A stretch of DNA of 64,000 bases, from the NCBI GenBank assembly GCA_002286715.1, contig NSJX01000003.1:732680-796679 (forward strand), given 5' to 3'. Shown here piece by piece: positions 58,701 to 64,000 of this stretch (within the stretch, counting starts at the first letter, position 1; each line of letters opens with the position of its first letter). This DNA is from Dentipellis sp. KUC8613. Lineage: Eukaryota; Basidiomycota; Agaricomycetes; Russulales; Hericiaceae. Position numbers and translations under genes: made by a program. The notes under the pieces are model-generated. The model worked only from the letters and a program-made list of their open reading frames with translations, ran no database searches and was not told the origin of the DNA.

Positions 58701-60885
58701 AAGACATAGAAGAGAGCTGTTGGGATTGAAGGATACTATAGCGCTTCTCAGCCTCGGAGAGCTCAGCTTGTGCGGCCTCGATATCTGTTTGGAGGTTGGT
58801 CACCTGAAGAGACAATGAATCGCGTTCTGACTCTACGTTCTCCAACGACTTCGAGAGATCAGCGATCTGCGCTTCAGCTTCGCTTAGAGAACGGTGCAAG
58901 TCGGAACGCTCTGCTTGATGGTGCGTGCTATCGGAGGTCATTTGGGCGATTTGGTTCCGGAGACGATCCCTCTGAGCCATGAATTCGTCTTTTTGATGCA
59001 TAGCCGCATCGCGCTCATTCACCAGCGAGTCCACGCGAGATTGCCATTCCTGCATTGAGCATTCCAACCCTGAGATAACTCTCTGTTGGTCTGCTTGCGC
59101 TGAGCTAGCGGATGCGTTGAGGTCTTGCAGTTCTGCACCATGACGTCGCAAAGCCTCGAGAGTTTGATCAACGCGAGACTGAAGGTGATTGACCAAGACA
59201 AAAGCGGCAGTCGCCCGTAGCTCGAGTTGAGACTTGGTCGTTACTGCAATGCCTTGCAAGTGTTGAATCTGGGCCTGCAGAGAAGCAATCATGTTCCTGT
59301 GATCAGGATGGTCTGAGGCCCCGGCGAGGGCCGCGGCAAGCTTCGTCTCCAGTGTCTGGGTCGCGGTCCTCGACTCCGCTTGTAAGAACTCAATATCACG
59401 GCGGAGTCCATCTCTCTCGCCACGAAGTCGTGAAATGGCAACTAGAAGTTTCTCCACCTCTGAAGCAGGAATGGCGTCTGGAGAGGAAGGGGATAGTATT
59501 GGGGAAGTCGAGCGATCTGGGCCTCGCGTTGGGGTTGAATGGCAGATATAGGAGTCAGCCACCAACAGGCCCTCATCAAAAGTGGTGCTACCCGGCCGAG
59601 GATAATGCTGCTGCTCTACATTGATCTGCTCCAGCTGAGCACGAAGTTCACTACAGACTTGGTTCAAATTAAGCAAAGCTAGAGGGAGCAATACCACAAA
59701 CCTTTCCTGATTATTCAAAAAAGCGACACGCGCATCCTTTTCTTGCACTATTTTCTCGAGATTCTCCACCTGCATTTGCGCCTCCTGCAGCGCATCCAGA
59801 GCTTCCTCTTTCTCCCTCGCCAGATCCTCTCCTCTCTCTTCAGCGCGCTTGACCTTGGCGATCTCTGCCTTCAATTTCTTCTCCGCCCGCTGCAAAGCAT
59901 CTTCCATCGTCTTCATATCTCGGCTGCCTCTGACGAGCTTCTCCAAAGCTGCGACCTTGGCTTCTTCCTCTTCCACTCTCTGCATCAACTCTTCTTCCCG
60001 CTGCCGTGCGTAGCTCACATCGCCTTGTTGAGCATGCAATCGCTCAATCTCCTCCTCTTTCTCTCGCAGTTGATCGTCTACCCGCCTAGCCTCAGTGGCG
60101 AGCTTCCGCTCCAGGCTTATCTTCTCGTTCTCTGCCCTGATCAGCTCTGTCTCGACGCGCCCCAACTTCTCGGTAGTCTTCTGAAGGTCCGCTTGATATC
60201 GCGCAGAAGCAGTCTTGAGGTCGCTCAGCTCGCGCTCGAGCGCCGGCAATCGAATATCGGATAATGAGGATGAGCGCGGCCGGCGGTTTGCAGATTTTCG
60301 GGCGGGGGTGGTGGCATTAATGACCTGCTGCAGGTTGACCTCGAGTTCCCGTGTGCGCATTTCCAGTCTGGATTTCTCTCGCTGTAATTCTGAGAGTGCA
60401 CTATTAGACCCGTTCTCTCGGGCAGAGAGGGAAAGAATGGTTGCTTGAAGCTGTTTCGCGGCCAGCTCGTCGGCCTTGATTTTCTCGGAAGCAGCGGCCA
60501 AGGCGGTTTCGGCATTCTGCCGATGTATGCGCTCGTTCTCGAGACTTTCGCTGCGCTCGGTCAGCTGCTGGTCAAGTCGTACTGCGCGGTCTGCTTCACG
60601 GCCAAGCTTTGCGGCCGCAAGTCGTCGATACGAATCCAACAGTATACGATGCGGCACGCACCTTCTCGACCGCATCATCAAGTGTCGATTTGGTTTCCCG
60701 GAGGGTATTCCTGGTCTTGAGTAGCTCACTCTCCAGAGCTGAATACTGAAGATCTATCGATAAAGCCACTGTGTCAGAAACGAGCGCCGAAGTTTGGTTG
60801 ATCGCTAACCTTGGTTTGTGATGCGTTTCTTGAGAGCATTGATTTCGTCGGGATCGTTATCGGGTATCGGGTCCCAGAGAGCCAT
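55782..60885 (-). CDS. Very large coiled-coil protein, function unknown
   Basis: ATG at 60883-60885 gives MALWDPIPDNDPDEINALKK. Short introns then join LQYSALESELLKTRNTLRET and LGREADRAVRLDQQL. From there almost the whole length to about 56650 is uninterrupted heptad-rich helix (for example LEKKLATEARRVDDQ-like and LETKLAAALAGASDH stretches). The C-terminal 290 residues are Pro/Ser/Thr-rich and basic, with several SP/TP sites (TPRSRTRTPSGPF, TPRVRKSLRTGFTPTR). It ends APKRTWLGKMRGTG, then SNVFDRAPPGRGS and TAA (55782-55784). The expected length is about 1,550-1,600 residues. Several introns (e.g. near 56910-56970) are multiples of three without a stop. The design (long rod plus basic, phospho-site-rich tail) resembles spindle-pole, kinetochore or cytoskeletal scaffolds, but I cannot assign a family. 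Confidence 0.85.
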
Positions 60886-61549
60886 TATGAATTATAAAGT
60901 ATAGCGTCCCTCAGCGCTGAGCTGTAGAGAGTAGAGGGCGGGGAGGGGCAGGAGGTTAGGGATGGTGAAGTCGCACAAGAGAAGCACTGCCAAACAGAGA
61001 CTAAACATTGTCGCGTCGCTACACGTGATCGCGACTCTATTGTGGCCGCGTCATTTGTGGTCTCCGGCGGCTATTGTCCTCCTGAGCACTTACTGCGGCG
61101 GCAAGTCGACGGAAACATCTTTTTTCGTGAGAGGCGCAGTCTTCCAAGGTGCGGGTATGTCGGTCGAGCTTCATTTGCAGTAAGTCGCCGTCTTCCGCCT
61201 CCACTTGTCAGGCTCACTTGGCACCCGCGGATTCATACGTAGCCCCTCCCTCGAGTACACAGATTTTCTTCGGGTTGATTTGTGCAGGATTCCTGAGTAG
61301 CTCAGAAACGAGGAGCATGCAACTCACCTATTTTTACTCGCAGAGCCCAGAGCTCACACACATCCGCTGTTGTGGAAGCCCATAGGTCCGATCGGGGCAT
61401 GTCATCATGTGCCTCCGCCTCGTTCCCCACATACACTGCGATCTTCACAGGAAAGCGGAATGGGTTTGCTCAAATATGTTAGTATATAAGCACCTGCTCC
61501 GAGACCAGCGCAAGGAGTCCTCTCCCTGTACTTTATCTCCGCCTCAAGC
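60886..61549. promoter_or_regulatory. Divergent region coiled-coil gene / P450 C, with TATA box
   Basis: 664 bp. TATATAAG at 61483-61490, 60 bp upstream of the P450 ATG, is a probable TATA box for that gene. The coiled-coil side has no clear TATA. Three plus-strand open frames near 60960-61385 have no recognisable product. Confidence 0.5.
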
Positions 61550-63656
61550 ATGGTTTTTCCCCTGTCTTCGCCGTATGATGTCGTTGGAGTCCTTGTGGTA
61601 TGCTGCGTCATCCTGAAGTGGTATCGGGCGCGAAATTCGAGAGTAGGCAAGAGCCCATTTACCAAAGACCTTTCCTCACGATGTGCGATCCCCGGTAGCT
61701 CGATTTCATCCCAACAGTTGGCTTTTCCAATCCAATCCTATCATACATATCAGCATACAAGTATGTCTTCGACAGCGTTAGGATGATGCAGGAAGGGTAC
61801 GATAAGGTTCGCAATTCGTATCATCGCTTAGACTCTCGACCCAGACTGATTCACTATCTAGTACAAGGGTGGGCTATTCAAAATGGCCCGCCTTGACGAT
61901 TGGGTTGTCGTAGCCACTGGAGTTGAGCAGGTGGATGATATTCGCAAAGCCCCAGATGATGTACTTTCTTTCTCTGAAGCTGTCTCTCGAGTGCGTCGCC
62001 CCCATTTATCTTCATCTCTACGTACCGATGATGTTCCGTAGAGCCTCCAGGTCGACTACACTTTAGGCAATGCTGTCAACAACAACCCCTACCATATTTC
62101 TATCATCCGCTCCCAGCTGACTCGCAACCTGGCGAGCATATTCCCTGATGTACGTGAGGAGCTGGTAGCCGCATTCGACGATGCCATTCCTGCAAAAGAA
62201 CATGGTAACTTTACTCCGTGACTGGTCTAGCTTTCGATGATTGATGTGCGTGCGTAGGATGGGTCACGATGCCAGCAACTGAGACGATCATGGAAATCGT
62301 CTGTCGCACCAGCAATAGGATCTTCGTCGGCGCGCCTCTGTGTGAGTAACGCAGTAGCCGTGAGAGGTGCCGCAGCCGTTATTGATGCTCTGCGCGTTAC
62401 CTGTGTCACCACACAGGCAGGGACCCCGATTATCGGAAGCTGAACGTACAGTTCACCATCGACGTCGTCAAAGGGGCTTTCATCATCAACCGCTTCCCAG
62501 ACATCCTGAAACCGTAAGTCGTCTTTTCCTCGTCTCCCTGGCGATTGTTGTCTCGACGTGCTTCTAGTTCCGTGTATAATTGCATCATGTTCCAGGCTCG
62601 CCGGACGACTGTTCACCAATGTTGAGGGAAGTATTCAGCGAGCGGTACGGCATCTCGAACCTCTTATCAAGGCAAGACGGAGCATGCTGGAGAAGTATGG
62701 AGCTGATTGGGATGAAAAGCCCGTACGTTCCGCGTCGTACACCCCCACATCATGATCTCACCTTTTGCAGAACGATTTCCTCATGTGGTTGATGTCGGAG
62801 GCCAAGGGCGATGAGACATCTACCGCAAGTCTTGCCCGCCGCATTCTCACCGTGAATTTTGCAGCGATCCATACATCATCCATGGTTGGTTCCTTTCTCA
62901 ATTCTTTATGGAATATCTGTCGAATTCCTGTCCAGAGTTTCTCGCACGCATTGTATCATCTCGCAGCCAACCTAGAGTTCGTTCAACCTCTGCGTGAGGA
63001 AGTCGAGTCCATCGTCGCCTCCGAAGGGTGGACCAAGGCCGCCTTGGGCAAGATGTATAAGGTCGACAGCTTCATGCGCGAATCGCAACGATACAATGGC
63101 ATCGGCTTGAGTACGCGTCTTCAGCTAACTCACACAACGCTTTCTCATCATTTTCACGGTAGTCAATCTGGAACGCTACGTTCTGAAGCCCTTCACCTTC
63201 TCGAATGGAGTGACGGTCCCTGCCGGGACAATCATATGCTGCTCATCCCGCCCCGTACATCTTGATGAGGAATTTTACCCTCACGCGGACAAATTCGATC
63301 CATGGCGCTTCGTGAACATGCGCCAGGAAGAGGGCGAGATCACCAAGCACCAGATGGTCTCCACAACTAACGAGTTCCTCGCGTTTGGGCACGGAAGACA
63401 CGCATGGTTCGCCGTAGTCTTTTCCACTTGCGCGCGCTGTGTCTAACGTGCTTCTCAAAGCCCTGGCCGTTTCTTCGCAGCTAACGAGCTGAAAGCCCTG
63501 CTGGCGCATGTTGTCATGACGTACGACGTGAAGTTCGAAGACGGACACGGCTTCCCATCGAACCGATACGTCGGAAATGCCTGCATTCCGGGAACAGCCA
63601 ATCTGATGTTCAGACTAAGATGCTCGCCGAATGTACCTGTAGCAGCTCCTGCGTAG
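61550..63656 (+). CDS. Cytochrome P450 monooxygenase, copy C (unrelated subfamily)
   Basis: Eleven exons join in phase: 61550-61642, 61699-61806, 61862-61990, 62042-62204, 62258-62341, 62417-62513, 62596-62722, 62771-62884, 62936-63110, 63163-63406 and 63461-63656. The product is 509 residues. The anchor is VVGVLVVCCVILKWYRARNS, followed by LDFIPTVGFSNPILSY and MMQEGYDKYKGGLFKMA. Then come WVTMPATETIMEIVCRTSNR (C-helix region), LTVNFAAIHTSSMSFSHALY (I-helix with AAIHTSS instead of AGxDTT), SFMRESQRYNGIGL (ExxR) and FDPWRFVNMR. The heme loop FGHGRHACPGRFFAANELKA (intron in the Cys codon) is intact. This pattern is that of the fungal ent-kaurene-oxidase-like/CYP512-type group, not of the tandem copies A and B. 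A TATA box lies 60 bp upstream. Confidence 0.9.
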
Positions 63657-64000
63657 TCGAGTTGATAGGCGACTGTTAACTCGCAGACGGCATTTCCTGT
63701 CGGGATATAAGAGGCACTGAGATACAATACCATGCTTATCCTGCTCAAATTGTTCAATTCGGGATGCAGATACACTATGCAATTGTATTGACACAAGACA
63801 AATAACAGGAATAGTAAACATATACAATCGCGTGGCTAGGGAACGGAGCGGTGGATGACGAAACATAATAAAACCGTGCGTCTACGATGCGGGGAATGAT
63901 GTGTACAATACACGGTATGATGGCGGATCAGAATGATACAGAGACGAGGATGTCTTACAGTGGTCTATTCGTGTGACCACGACATGGGATGGACAATCAT
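63657..64000. other. Sequence downstream of P450 C to window end
   Basis: Holds the 3'UTR of the P450 gene. Two antisense open frames overlap the P450 end and continue here but lack recognisable content. No further gene start is visible before the window ends. Confidence 0.35.

Overview
The window is nuclear DNA of a filamentous fungus, most probably a basidiomycete of the Agaricomycetes. The evidence is that almost every gene is cut by many short introns of about 50-65 nt with GT...AG ends, genes are dense and lie on both strands, intergenic gaps are short, and the gene content is eukaryotic: spliceosome, nucleolus, SNAREs, mitochondrial carriers and P450s. There are no operons. I recognised no rRNA, tRNA, CRISPR array or intact transposon. 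Gene models below were built by joining ORF pieces at splice sites by eye. Where exon coordinates are given, I checked that the reading phases match.

Layout: 1-4368 (+) is a 5'-truncated kelch/coiled-coil protein like the polarity marker Tea1. 4596-9777 (-) is the ribosome biogenesis factor RRP5, sharing a 270-bp divergent promoter with SF3A2/PRP11 (10048-10929, +). DNA ligase IV (11082-15592, -), a NIPSNAP protein (15918-17164, -) and a Golgi-type glycosyltransferase (17508-19398, -) follow. The latter is divergent from the molybdenum cofactor gene MOCS1, with MoaA-like and MoaC-like parts (19636-21923, +). A GNAT protein (22583-23802, -) is followed by a sparse stretch holding one doubtful small gene (24721-25216) and a TXNDC17-like thioredoxin (26091-26682, -). 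27431-29358 (-) encodes a secreted Thr/Ser-rich repetitive protein with a cluster of CCAAT boxes upstream. Next are a mitochondrial aspartate/glutamate carrier with EF-hands (29991-33313, -), tRNA m1G37 methyltransferase TRM5 (33827-35919, -) and a TatD/Scn1-type hydrolase (36260-37565, +).

37600-46700 is an accessory, recently rearranged region. Two closely related cytochrome P450 genes (38885-41275 and 43852-46200, both -) are present, along with three copies of their upstream region, one of them an orphan beside the TatD gene, and a decayed copy of the TatD C-terminus. The right part holds Golgi SNARE GOS1 (47325-48214, -), a short-chain dehydrogenase (48878-49901, +), an NTF2-like protein (50055-50905, +), a tomosyn/Lgl/Sro7 exocytosis regulator with an R-SNARE-like tail (51094-55454, -), a very large coiled-coil protein of unknown role (55782-60885, -) and a third, unrelated P450 (61550-63656, +).

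Most genes are unrelated housekeeping genes that merely neighbour each other. The parts that look most worth follow-up are the P450 duplication with its orphan promoter, the predicted alternative splice joining MoaA and MoaC, and the exon-module architecture of the Thr-rich surface protein.
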